DNA of 64,000 nt, taken from the NCBI GenBank assembly GCA_019694165.1, contig JAIBCL010000001.1, positions 372,001 through 436,000 on the forward strand, in the 5' to 3' direction. Of the stretch, positions 52,842-61,113 are shown one piece after another. Within the stretch, counting starts at the first letter, position 1. Each line of letters begins with the position of its first letter. Made by a program: the position numbers and the translations under genes. This DNA is from Verrucomicrobiaceae bacterium (GTDB lineage: Bacteria; Verrucomicrobiota; Verrucomicrobiia; Verrucomicrobiales; Verrucomicrobiaceae). The notes beneath the pieces are model-generated. The model saw only the letters and a list, made by a program, of their open reading frames with translations. It was not told the origin of the DNA and searched no databases.

Positions 52842-54041
52842 CTAGATCGCCAGCGTGTTCGGGCGGCTCCATTTCACTCGCGCCAGATGAAGTTCGCCGG
52901 TGTTCGTCTTCGGGCACCATGAGCCGTCGGTGACCCAGGATTCCTCCTGGCTCGCGTTGCAGACGCCGAAGTTGCCCATGAAGGCCACCATGTCGGCGCC
53001 GTTGACGCCATCGCCAATGAGCGGCAGCACCACGCGCTCGGTGGCGCGGATCAGTCGCAACGTTTTCGGATCGACCTGCGCCACCCACAGCGGCGCGCGC
53101 CAGCGGATGATTTTTTCATTGGTCGGATCGCGCCGGGTATAGACGAGGAAGAGCGCGTCCGAGTGCGTGATCCAGTGCTGCTGCGTGCTGTTCGTGATGA
53201 GCGGCTCGCCGTCGTCCCACTGCCACTCGCGCTGCTCGTAGTTCAGTCCGTCATCGCTCACCGCCACGTAGCCGCGGCGATCCTCGGCGCGGATCGTGAG
53301 GTAGTAGCGACCTTTGAACTGCGTGAGCGACGGCTCCAGCAGTCCACGGCCCTTCGTATTCGTGAGTTCGTTGCCGGTCTTCTTGATGACGAGGTCCTTG
53401 CCATCGAACGAGCACAGCACGCCGCACACAGAGCGCGGCTTGTCTTTGACGCCGAAGGTGAAGCTCATCAGCACATCGCCGTCCGGCAGCGCCACGCGCT
53501 GGCCGCAATTGTTCGAGTATATCTGGCTGCCACGCGGGTCGTCCCAGACGAGCTTCTTTCGCGGCCCCCACTCGCCGTCCCTCCACACGGCGTAGATCGG
53601 CCAGCGCGATGGCTGGTCGCGGTAGAAGCCCTTGTCCTTGTAAAAAACGTTGTGTCCGAGAGCGAGGACGGCGCTTGTTTTCGGATGGAACTCCGGCGTC
53701 ACATCGCAGACGGCTTCATTGTTGCCATCAGCCATCGGCACCCAGCCGAGCGGCGGCGCGGGTTTGAATTCGCTCCAGGTCTTGCCAAGATCGTCCGACG
53801 TCGTCCAATGCACATGGCCGAAGTGATCCGATCCCATGATCGGCTGCGTCGTCATGAATGCCTTCTTCCCGACCATGCACGCGCGCGGGTGAAACCATGT
53901 GCCCTTCGGCAGCTTCGGCGCAGGCACCACGACTCTTTCGATCGACTCGATCAACGGCACGTCCGCCGCAAATGTGTTCAATGGACGGTGCGCGAGCGCG
54001 AAGCCCAAGGTGGAGAGGAAGTGACGACGGGTGGAGTACAT
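52842..54041 (-). CDS. Exported sialidase-fold (neuraminidase-like) protein
   Basis: 399 residues from ATG 54041. The Tat-like or Sec signal MYSTRRHFLSTLGFALAHR contains a twin arginine. A beta-propeller follows, with WTTSDDLGKTWSEF (Asp-box-like) and repeated blade motifs (YYLTIRAEDRRGYVAVSDDG, WITHSDALFLVYTRR). This fits the sialidase/exo-hydrolase-like families of PVC bacteria; catalytic residues cannot be assigned and it may be non-enzymatic. The leader-type repeat GCACTGAATACTGAACACTG stands a few bases upstream on its strand. Confidence 0.75.
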   Translation of the reverse strand: MYSTRRHFLSTLGFALAHRPLNTFAADVPLIESIERVVVPAPKLPKGTWFHPRACMVGKKAFMTTQPIMGSDHFGHVHWTTSDDLGKTWSEFKPAPPLGWVPMADGNNEAVCDVTPEFHPKTSAVLALGHNVFYKDKGFYRDQPSRWPIYAVWRDGEWGPRKKLVWDDPRGSQIYSNNCGQRVALPDGDVLMSFTFGVKDKPRSVCGVLCSFDGKDLVIKKTGNELTNTKGRGLLEPSLTQFKGRYYLTIRAEDRRGYVAVSDDGLNYEQREWQWDDGEPLITNSTQQHWITHSDALFLVYTRRDPTNEKIIRWRAPLWVAQVDPKTLRLIRATERVVLPLIGDGVNGADMVAFMGNFGVCNASQEESWVTDGSWCPKTNTGELHLARVKWSRPNTLAI

Positions 54042-54484
54042 GAGGCAGTGTTCAGTATTCAGTGCGGGCTTCAAACGCGTGTCGGGATCAAAACTGAACA
54101 CTGACACACTGAAAACTGGACACTTCTTCCGCTCGTCGCCTCGCCACGAACAAGCACGGAAAATGTCCGCCTCTCACTTTGCAGCAGACGCCATGACCGT
54201 CGGCGATGAAGACGGGAGGCAGGGTCATACCTGCGGAATGACTACGCGCCTCACCCTCGACCTGGGCAGCCCGCACGAGGCGATACTGAAGGGAACGGTG
54301 GGCCGGGTCGGTCCCGCCTGACAGGCTGCTGAAAAATGCATGTGTCGCATCTTCGGGCGGGGCGGCACCGCCTGCTGCGTTGGGCGCTTTGCCGTTATCA
54401 CCTGGATAGCGGCTGCACCACCCGCCTTGCAGTCCGTGCCGCCGCGCTCCGAATCTGCTTCCACAGCCCTTTTTCAGCAACCTG
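54042..54484. other. Gene-free stretch with leader repeats and a MITE-like element
   Basis: 443 nt between two minus-strand genes. It contains leader repeats at 54046-54065 and 54091-54124 (AACTGAACACTGACACACTG and GAAAACTGGACAC), a middle stretch with no recognisable gene (about 54130-54320), and the MITE-like element at 54322-54484. Confidence 0.55.
54322..54484. mobile_element. MITE-like element (163 bp) ending at the isomerase stop codon
   Basis: Inverted ends CAGGCTGCTGAAAAA (54322-54336) and the complementary TTTTTCAGCAACCTG (54470-54484), 14 of 15 matching. Contains no gene. Its right end abuts the TAG stop (54485-54487 on the minus strand) of the neighbouring gene. No clear target duplication seen. 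Confidence 0.65.
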
Positions 54485-55402
54485 CTAAGTGAGACGCGCG
54501 CCGCACTTCTTGAGGATGGCCTCGAGCATCCGGCCGTACTTGACGTAACTGTCGTACTGCTCCTTCGATTTTTGCTCGGGCGAGAGGCTGTCCGCCGCGC
54601 CCGCACCGTGGAAGACGACGGCGACGTGCGGCTCAATGCTGATGTAGCCGGAGTAGCCGGTTTTCACGAGGTCCTCCATGATGCGTTCGGTCTGGCCTTC
54701 TCCTTCGCCGGGATAGGTGTATTCGGCATCGTTTTTCTCCTTTATCCAGCGGCCGTCTTTCACATGGACATGCACCATGTTCGGCTTAACGGCCTGGTAC
54801 ATCTCCCACGAGTCCTGCTTGTGGCCGGGTCTGTCGCGATCGTCGATGAAGACCGGATTGCCGGTGTCAAAGACCCACTTCATGTCGGGCACGGCGTCCA
54901 TCATGCGCCTCACATAGGAGGGGCTCATGCCGCCCCAGTTCATGCAGTTCTCATGCACCACGGTGAGGCCGGCGTCCTTGAAGCGCTTGTTGATCTCACG
55001 CATACGCCGGATGCGCTCGTCGGCATGTTGTTCGGCCAGGTCCTTGCCGGAGTCATCTTTGCACACGGCGTAGCTCATCACACGGATCAGCTTTGCGCCG
55101 AGCTTCTGCATCCGCGGAATGGCGCGGCTGATTTCGGCTTCAGTGATCGAAAAGTCATCGGTGATCTTCTTCGCCCAGTTGCCAATGAGCGAGCCGAAGC
55201 CGCAGACTTGCATGTCCGCCGCCGCGAGTTTTTCGCACACCTTCTCAAACGCGGCCTCGGGGATCTCGTGAAGATTGGCCTTCACACCGTCGATCTCCAG
55301 GCCGCGGGATTCGATGCTGTCCCAGCCGAGTTCTTTGTGCGCCTTGATTTGCACGTCGAGAGGCGAGCCTGCTTCATCTGCGATGCCGGTGAGCTTGATC
55401 AT
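54485..55402 (-). CDS. Sugar-phosphate isomerase/epimerase (xylose isomerase-like TIM barrel)
   Basis: 305 residues from ATG 55402. The barrel pattern includes GIADEAGSPLDVQIKAHKEL, GWDSIESRG, ENCMNWGG, WVFDTGNPV, VHVHVKDG and GYISIEP, in which E, D and H residues match metal ligands of AP-endonuclease-2-type isomerases. Probably acts on inositol- or hexose-type substrates; exact substrate unknown. The C-terminus is directly adjoined by a MITE-like element, so the last residues may be altered. Confidence 0.85.
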   Translation of the reverse strand: MIKLTGIADEAGSPLDVQIKAHKELGWDSIESRGLEIDGVKANLHEIPEAAFEKVCEKLAAADMQVCGFGSLIGNWAKKITDDFSITEAEISRAIPRMQKLGAKLIRVMSYAVCKDDSGKDLAEQHADERIRRMREINKRFKDAGLTVVHENCMNWGGMSPSYVRRMMDAVPDMKWVFDTGNPVFIDDRDRPGHKQDSWEMYQAVKPNMVHVHVKDGRWIKEKNDAEYTYPGEGEGQTERIMEDLVKTGYSGYISIEPHVAVVFHGAGAADSLSPEQKSKEQYDSYVKYGRMLEAILKKCGARLT

Positions 55403-55562
55403 GGTGGAAAAAACGGATGGAACGGTTGGGTCTATGGGTAAGCGGCGGGAAGTGTTGCCTGCGAGTGCCGTGGCGCGCAAGGCTGGATTTCGGCCTGGGT
55501 ATGCCGCCTTGCGCGAAGCTGCGGGTTTGGGCCGCGGCGAGGACAGGCGATGGTTGAAGAAC

Positions 55563-56003
55563 TCAGGTCGAGTTCACGGCCCGGCGAAGAATATCCTCCT
55601 GGAGCGCGTGCATTTGCTTTTGCTCGGCAGGGTCATGGTCGTCCCAGCCGGCGAGGTGGAGGAGGCCGTGGATGACGTAGAGGGCGAGTTCGCAGTTCAA
55701 GGGCTGCCCGTGCTCAGGTCCCTGCCGTGCGGCGGTGTCGGCGCTCACGAGTATCTCACCGTGGTGGAAGGTGATCACATCGGTCGGCGTGGCGTCTTCC
55801 AGGAAGCCGGCGTGGACGCGCGTGATCTGTTGATCGGAGATGATGGACACTTCGATTTCCGGCAGCGCGAAGAGCGGCGCGTCCGCATTCCTCGCCGCGA
55901 CGAGGCAGGCGGGCAGCGCGGCCCGCGCGGTCCGTTGAATCCAGCGTGCATCGACTTTCTGCGCGCGCTGATGATTGTAGATCGTGAGCTTCGGCGGCTT
56001 CAC
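55563..56003 (-). CDS. ybeY: Endoribonuclease YbeY (rRNA maturation)
   Basis: 146 residues. The zinc-binding motif HGLLHLAGWDDH spans residues 112-123 (H112, H116, H123), with TDVITFHHGEI upstream. The last histidine is one residue further than in E. coli (H-x3-H-x5-H), where an extra Asp is inserted. YbeY processes 16S rRNA ends and takes part in ribosome quality control. The ATG overlaps the stop of the upstream 7TM-HD gene by 4 nt, a classic conserved pair. Confidence 0.92.
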   Translation of the reverse strand: MKPPKLTIYNHQRAQKVDARWIQRTARAALPACLVAARNADAPLFALPEIEVSIISDQQITRVHAGFLEDATPTDVITFHHGEILVSADTAARQGPEHGQPLNCELALYVIHGLLHLAGWDDHDPAEQKQMHALQEDILRRAVNST

Positions 56004-57727
56004 GCGGCGCTGGCTGGCGATGACGGCGCGGAGGGCGGCGGCGGCTTCTTTCCGCCGGAGCGACGCCGCCCCGCAGCGCTGGTGGGCACGGGCGCGACTT
56101 CAGCGTCGGCCATGGCCTGAATGATGGCAAACTCGCGGGTGATCTCCTTGTCCTTCGACGGCTCGGTCGCGGGTGCGGCGACTTCCTTGGTGTACTTGAT
56201 GCGATTGTGCATCATGCCGAGGAGCGTCTTTGAGAAACTGGCTTTCACCCTCGCGAGGTCAGCAATGGTCAGGTCGCTCTCGTCGAGCTGGCCGTCGGCC
56301 ATGCGCGCCTGGACGATGTCATCGACCATCGTCTCGATGCGCGAGGCGCTGGGTTTCTCCATCGTGCGCGAGGCGCTCTCGACGGCGTCGGCCAGGCTGA
56401 TGATGGCGGACTCTTTGAAGGACGGCCGCGGTCCCGGGTAACGAAAGACCTCCTCGCTGACCTGCGGCACGTCGTCCTCCTTGGCCTTGTCCTGCTCGAC
56501 GAGGCGGAGCACCTCCTCTTTGTGATCAAGCGCCTGACGGTAGAAGTACCAAACCAGCGAGGTGCCGTGGTGCTGCTCGATCACGTCGATGATGCGCGCG
56601 TTAAGGTTGTGCTTGATGGCAAGGTCCACGCCGTCCTTCACATGCGCGATGAGCACCAAGGCGCTCATGCGGGCGGTGAGATCTTTGTGCGGGTTGTCCG
56701 CCGGGTCCATGTTCTCGATGAAGTAATCCGGTTTCGAGAGCTTCCCGATGTCATGAAAATAGGCGCACACGCGGCACATGGTGGCGCTGGCACCGATGGT
56801 TTCCGCAGCTGCCTCGGCCAGATTTGCCACCACGAGGCTGTGATGATAAGTGCCTGGTGCCTCGATGCTCAAACGGCGCATCAGCGGGTGATTCAGATCC
56901 GCCAGCTCCAGCCATGTGACGTCGGTGGTGACGCCGAAAACGGCCTCCAGCACCGGCAACAAGCCGCCCACCACCATACCCGAGACCACACCCGAGACGA
57001 ACGGCGCACCGGCCACCAGTCCGAAGGACACCGAGCCATCCCCGCCCGCCGCCTGATAAAGAAGAAACGAAAACACCGCCGCCGAGGCGCCCACATGAAG
57101 ACCGGCCATAAAGAGCCGGTGCCGGCGGCGCACACCATGGGAGACGAGGATCACGAGGAAACCCACCAGCGCCGAGCCAGCCAGAAACGTGAAAGGATTC
57201 ACAGCTGGCGCGACCGGCATCACCACCATGGCCCCCAACAACGTGGAGTGAATGGCCCCGTACACCCCCATGCGCCGGCCGAGCATGACCGAGAGCACCA
57301 GGGGCGCGAAGGCATGAGGCAGGAAGAGGACCAGCGTACCGCCGTTCCATCCCTGTTCGATGCCGAATTTCAACGCCATGAGCATCAGGCTCAGATGCAG
57401 CAGCACCGCGCCCAGGATGAGGAGCACCATGCGATTGTCGTCAATGAGCTGCTTGTGGGAGATGAAGAGGTGGATGATGGCCGCCAAGGCCACTGCACTG
57501 GCGCACATCCAGTTCAGCGCGCCGGGAACTGTCAGCCCCTCCGTCACTTGGGAGCCGAGCCTCAGCAGGATGCCCACACCGATCAAAAACACCGCGATGA
57601 CGCCTATCCGGGCGGCCGGATGGCAGCGGAAGAGGTCGAGGAGATCGTCCTCCTGGTTCTTCCGGCGCGTCCTGCCGCACGAGAGTCCTGCTCGCTGCAA
57701 TTGCGCCCTGCGGATGGCTTCAAACAT
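56000..57727 (-). CDS. 7TM-HD cyclic-di-AMP phosphodiesterase-like protein (PgpH type)
   Basis: 575 residues. Several membrane helices (about residues 35-260, 7TM-7TMR_HD type) precede a cytoplasmic HD domain: APGTYHHSLVVANLAEAAAE, CAYFHDIGKLSKP and IEQHHGTSL provide the metal-binding H, HD and H. The C-terminus is low-complexity (SGGKKPPPPSAPSSPASAA). It lacks the large N-terminal extracellular domain of PgpH, so it is a short version. Probably hydrolyses cyclic di-AMP. Coupled to ybeY. Confidence 0.88.
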   Translation of the reverse strand: MFEAIRRAQLQRAGLSCGRTRRKNQEDDLLDLFRCHPAARIGVIAVFLIGVGILLRLGSQVTEGLTVPGALNWMCASAVALAAIIHLFISHKQLIDDNRMVLLILGAVLLHLSLMLMALKFGIEQGWNGGTLVLFLPHAFAPLVLSVMLGRRMGVYGAIHSTLLGAMVVMPVAPAVNPFTFLAGSALVGFLVILVSHGVRRRHRLFMAGLHVGASAAVFSFLLYQAAGGDGSVSFGLVAGAPFVSGVVSGMVVGGLLPVLEAVFGVTTDVTWLELADLNHPLMRRLSIEAPGTYHHSLVVANLAEAAAETIGASATMCRVCAYFHDIGKLSKPDYFIENMDPADNPHKDLTARMSALVLIAHVKDGVDLAIKHNLNARIIDVIEQHHGTSLVWYFYRQALDHKEEVLRLVEQDKAKEDDVPQVSEEVFRYPGPRPSFKESAIISLADAVESASRTMEKPSASRIETMVDDIVQARMADGQLDESDLTIADLARVKASFSKTLLGMMHNRIKYTKEVAAPATEPSKDKEITREFAIIQAMADAEVAPVPTSAAGRRRSGGKKPPPPSAPSSPASAA

Positions 57728-57802
57728 ATTGGGTTGGGTGGACTAGTGTAACTTCCCCCTCTGGCCGGACAAGCCCCGAAATGACCTTTTACGCCGCCCC
57801 GG

Positions 57803-58843
57803 TCAGCCCTCCTCCACCCCGTCCAGGCTGCGAAACCCGAACTGCCGGCCAAGCTCCAGGCACTCCGCCACAGGTCGCAGCCCCAGCGATGGCGTCGGGT
57901 GCGTCAGGCAGGCGGCTGCCGTGCACATCCCCAGCCGAAGGCGGTCCAAGGTGGGCATTTGCGCATGGATCCCATACAAGTAGCCGGCCGCAAAAGCATC
58001 CCCGGCCCCGGTGGCACCCACGATGAAGTTCGACGGAAGGCGCAGCGACCCCTCGACGACCACCTCCCCCGAGCGATCAGCCACCACTGCCCCGGTCTCA
58101 AAATGGATCACCACCTGCTGGCCCACTCCCTTGTCCAGCAGCGCCCGGGCCGCCCTCTGCGTGGCTCCGATGCTCACCCGCGCACCATCCCGCAGGTCCA
58201 TGCCGGCCACCTTGCCAGCCTCGATCTCGTTGATGAGCAAGTAATCGGTGTGCGGCAACGCCGCCTCTGCGATGGCGCGGAAATGTGGATTCTCGGTGCT
58301 GACGATGTCCACGGAGGTGACCAGACCGGACCGCCTGGCTTTCCTCAGCACACAGGCCGCCACCGTGCCACCGTCGGGAAGCTGGCGGTCCATTTCATCG
58401 AGCAGCATCAGGTAGCCGAGGTGGAATATGCGGGCACTCGTGCCGCTGAAGTCGAAGTCCCCTTCGCCGAGCAGCGCATTGGCACCCCGCTGGTGGAAAA
58501 ACGTGCGCCGACCCGTGGAAGCCACCGTCATGGCGTCCGTGTACGAAGTCGGCGCCAGCTCGGTCTGCCGGAGCTGGCGCGTACCGATGCCCGCCTCGAT
58601 GCAGTCGCGCAGAATCCAGTCGCCGTTCGAATCCCTGCCCACCAAGCCGGCCGCTTCGAGCGGAAAAGGAGCCTTCATTGCCGCCAGGTCCTTGAGTACA
58701 TTGTAGGGGCCGCCGCCATTGCTCGACGTCTCGCTGATGATGTTCACGAGCATGTCCTGCTGCGGATACGAGTCGATCATCTTCACGTAGTCGATGATGA
58801 AATTGCCGCCTGCGAGGATGCCGGTGCGTGGTGTCATGGTCAT
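57803..58843 (-). CDS. PfkB-family sugar kinase
   Basis: 346 residues from ATG 58843 (or 58837). GGNFIIDYVKMIDSYP, SSNGGGPYNVLKDLAAM and the C-terminal PfkB signature VGATGAGDAFAAGYLYG with the catalytic Asp. VTSVDIVSTENP and DYLLINEIEAGKVAG match ribokinase-like folds. Sugar unknown. Reading frame open further upstream but not kinase-like. Confidence 0.92.
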   Translation of the reverse strand: MTMTPRTGILAGGNFIIDYVKMIDSYPQQDMLVNIISETSSNGGGPYNVLKDLAAMKAPFPLEAAGLVGRDSNGDWILRDCIEAGIGTRQLRQTELAPTSYTDAMTVASTGRRTFFHQRGANALLGEGDFDFSGTSARIFHLGYLMLLDEMDRQLPDGGTVAACVLRKARRSGLVTSVDIVSTENPHFRAIAEAALPHTDYLLINEIEAGKVAGMDLRDGARVSIGATQRAARALLDKGVGQQVVIHFETGAVVADRSGEVVVEGSLRLPSNFIVGATGAGDAFAAGYLYGIHAQMPTLDRLRLGMCTAAACLTHPTPSLGLRPVAECLELGRQFGFRSLDGVEEG

Positions 58844-59031
58844 AGGATGGTGGTCACGGATGGTGCACGGTGAAGCAGCAAAGGACAAGCCGCGCGTTGG
58901 TCCCGGTGCGTGCATGGGAGCACGGAGCCAGCCTGCGCCCTGCTCCTCGATCCCCTTTGCCGCGGATGGAGAAACATGATGGCGGCTTCGTGAAACACAT
59001 GGCACACCGCGTGCGTCTTATTCGTCCCATT

Positions 59032-59529
59032 ATGAAGACCAACATCCTTCTCACCACCATCGTCACCCTCGCTCTCTCCGTCGCCGCCCGCGCGGAAAGC
59101 ACGCTTGTCATCAAGGGCGTCCACAATTGCTGCGCCAAGTGCGACAAGGGCATCGTCGCCGCCGTCGCGAAGGTTGACGGCGCCACCGCCAAGACCAACA
59201 AGGGCGAGGTCACCATCACGGCCAAGACGGACGCCGACGCGAAAAAGGCCTTCGAGGCCCTTGCCGCCGCAGGCTACTACGGCTCGGGCGCGGGCGACGC
59301 CGCTCCGACTGCCGACTCCGCGAAGGTCACCAGCGCCACGGTGGACGGAGTCCACCTCTGCTGCGGAAAGTGTGCCGATGCCGCCAACAAGGCCGCAAAG
59401 ATGGCTCCTGGCGTCACCAACTCCAGCGCCGCCAAGGGCGACACCTCCTTCAAGGTCGAAGGGAACTTCTCGAAGGGCGATCTGCTCGCTGCGCTGCGCA
59501 AGTGCGGCCTGAACGGCACGATCAAGTAA
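59032..59529 (+). CDS. Secreted tandem heavy-metal-associated (HMA-like) protein
   Basis: 165 residues. Signal peptide (MKTNILLTTIVTLALSVAAR). Two HMA-like ferredoxin folds, each with a CCxxC motif: HNCCAKC (C33, C34, C37) and HLCCGKC (C110, C111, C114), where typical HMA domains have CxxC. Probably a periplasmic metal-binding (for example copper or zinc) protein rather than a P-type ATPase part. Followed by a good terminator. Confidence 0.75.
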   Translation: MKTNILLTTIVTLALSVAARAESTLVIKGVHNCCAKCDKGIVAAVAKVDGATAKTNKGEVTITAKTDADAKKAFEALAAAGYYGSGAGDAAPTADSAKVTSATVDGVHLCCGKCADAANKAAKMAPGVTNSSAAKGDTSFKVEGNFSKGDLLAALRKCGLNGTIK

Positions 59530-59547
59530 CCCCCCGTTTGTTCCATT

Positions 59548-60126
59548 TCAGAGCTTCTTCGACAACCCTCGTCCGGCCTGCGGACGGGGGTTGTTTGCTT
59601 TCGCGGGTGCCGGCGGGACCTTTCCGGTCGCTTCGAGGTACTTTGCCAGTTCGCCGGTCACACGGCCTTGGGTGCTGCCGCCGGTCCGGAGGTCCCATTG
59701 GGCATCGCGATAGCGGCCGAACCACTGCGTGAGGCGTGCGTCGAGAAGGGTGATGACCTTGCACTGCTCTTCATCCGCCTGCGGTGCGAGATTCGTCAAT
59801 TCATCGGGATCGCCGGCGAGGTCGTAATGCTCCTGCGCGGGTCCGCCAGCGATGCGGCGCACGTATTTCCATCTCGGCGTGAGCCCGGTCAGCCACGTCT
59901 CGCGCGTGGGCGAGCAGACCGGATTGTTCGAGGACGCCTTCTCAAACCGCACGCCCTCGCCCCCAAGCCGGTCAAGGTTCGGGGTGTGGATGTCCTTGTT
60001 GCCGTAACACCCGAGCGACGACGCGCCGTGATTGTTCGTGCGGATGAAAAGCACGTTCGGCTGCGCCGAAAATGACGGATGCAGAAGGGCTAACGACGGA
60101 AAGAGAATGGCGAGGAGGAAGCGCAT
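59548..60126 (-). pseudogene. Sulfatase with large internal deletion
   Basis: 192 residues from ATG 60126. The start is sulfatase-like: signal peptide, QPNVLFIRTNNHGASSLGCY and DIHTPNLDRLGGEGVRFEKA, then the formylglycine motif CSPTRETWLTG. It then jumps to the family's C-terminal end (PRWKYVRRIAGGPAQEHYDL, DPDELTNLAPQADEE). Roughly 250-300 residues are missing, and metal-binding DD (as in MTDDHG) is NN. Degenerate, in frame. Probably non-functional, though translation of a short protein is possible. Confidence 0.85.
59563..59603 (+). terminator. Rho-independent terminator of the HMA gene
   Basis: A 13-bp stem, with CAACCCTCGTCCG (59563-59575) pairing with CGGACGGGGGTTG (59581-59593) including one T-G pair; loop GCCTG, followed by TTTGCTTT. 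It lies inside the 3' end of the opposed sulfatase relic. Confidence 0.75.
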
Positions 60127-60130
60127 GGCT

Positions 60131-60970
60131 CTACTTGGCCCCTGACTTTGCCTTTTCTTCGGCGGCCTTTTTCTCCGCGGCAAGGCGGCCGGGCGTCTTC
60201 TGACGCAGCACGAGGTTTTGCTGCGGCGGCAGCTTGGCGACGAAAGCAGACCACTCCGACTGTGTGCCGTCTTTGACGGACCACAGCTTGACGTTGTCGA
60301 TCTCCATCGTGCCTGCCTCCAGGCCGCCGAGCATCACGGCGTGTGGATCGGCAACATAGGAGGCATGCTTGCCGTGAAAGACAGGGCCGTCGGCGAATTG
60401 AACGAGCACTTCGTCATCACGGCGCTCGATGAGCACGGCCTCCCACTTGCCGGGGATGAGTTTGAAGTCCTTGTCGGCGGCGAGCTGCGTGGTGTCGCCA
60501 TCGGCGAGGAGCGTGGCTCCATTCACATCCCAGGTGACTCGGCAGACGTGGTGGCCTATCTCGATGAAGGGCGCGACGGATTTGCGCTTGCCCGCTTCAA
60601 AGGGAATGCCATCCACGATGCGGAAGGAGAGCTGCAGCACATACTTCTCCGGTGTGTTCTGCAAGACGACACGGGGATGCACACCTTTGTGAGTCGCGTG
60701 CCGTGCCTGGTAGTCGGCAGTGGAGGCGTGTCCGCGCAGCACGCCGTCTTCGATTTTCCACTGCGTGCCTTGGTTGATCACCCACGGCTCATCATCCTGT
60801 TGTTTGCGAGGCGCGACCTCACGGGATTTCGAGAACTCGTCGGCGTAGATGATCTGATCCGGCACCAGCCAACAGGGCTTCATTGAGAAGACCGGCAAAC
60901 CAGCGCCCGAAAGCGAAGGCTGGGCGTACAGCGAGACGAGAACAAGGAGGAAACCAGGGTACAATTTCAT
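60131..60970 (-). CDS. Exported lectin-like (DUF1080-type) protein
   Basis: 279 residues from ATG 60970, with signal peptide MKLYPGFLLVLVSLYAQPSL. The beta-sandwich pattern (WKIEDGVLRGHAS, YVLQLSFRIVDG, GKWEAVLIERRDDEVLVQF, GTMEIDNVKLWSV) is like the concanavalin-type DUF1080 / 3-keto-disaccharide hydrolase family. Lysine-rich C-terminus (AEKKAAEEKAKSGAK). The sulfatase relic starts 5 nt downstream on the same strand, so they may once have worked together on a sulfated glycan. Substrate unknown. Confidence 0.75.
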   Translation of the reverse strand: MKLYPGFLLVLVSLYAQPSLSGAGLPVFSMKPCWLVPDQIIYADEFSKSREVAPRKQQDDEPWVINQGTQWKIEDGVLRGHASTADYQARHATHKGVHPRVVLQNTPEKYVLQLSFRIVDGIPFEAGKRKSVAPFIEIGHHVCRVTWDVNGATLLADGDTTQLAADKDFKLIPGKWEAVLIERRDDEVLVQFADGPVFHGKHASYVADPHAVMLGGLEAGTMEIDNVKLWSVKDGTQSEWSAFVAKLPPQQNLVLRQKTPGRLAAEKKAAEEKAKSGAK

Positions 60971-61113
60971 GAGATACGGACTGAGGTGCAGGGGTACAAA
61001 TGGGATCGAATGATAGTATTCATCGTCACGCAATGATTTCCTTCGTGACGCCCGTGCTGTTGCCGTGGCGTTGTTCCGCTTTGACGTCGGCTCCTTTCGA
61101 CGGAACGAGAGGG

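Noticed and set aside
54130..54321. Short reading frame ending at 54321 (starting near MTTRLTLDLG)
   Set aside because: No ribosome-binding site, unknown family and located in a repeat-bearing gap; not distinguishable from chance.
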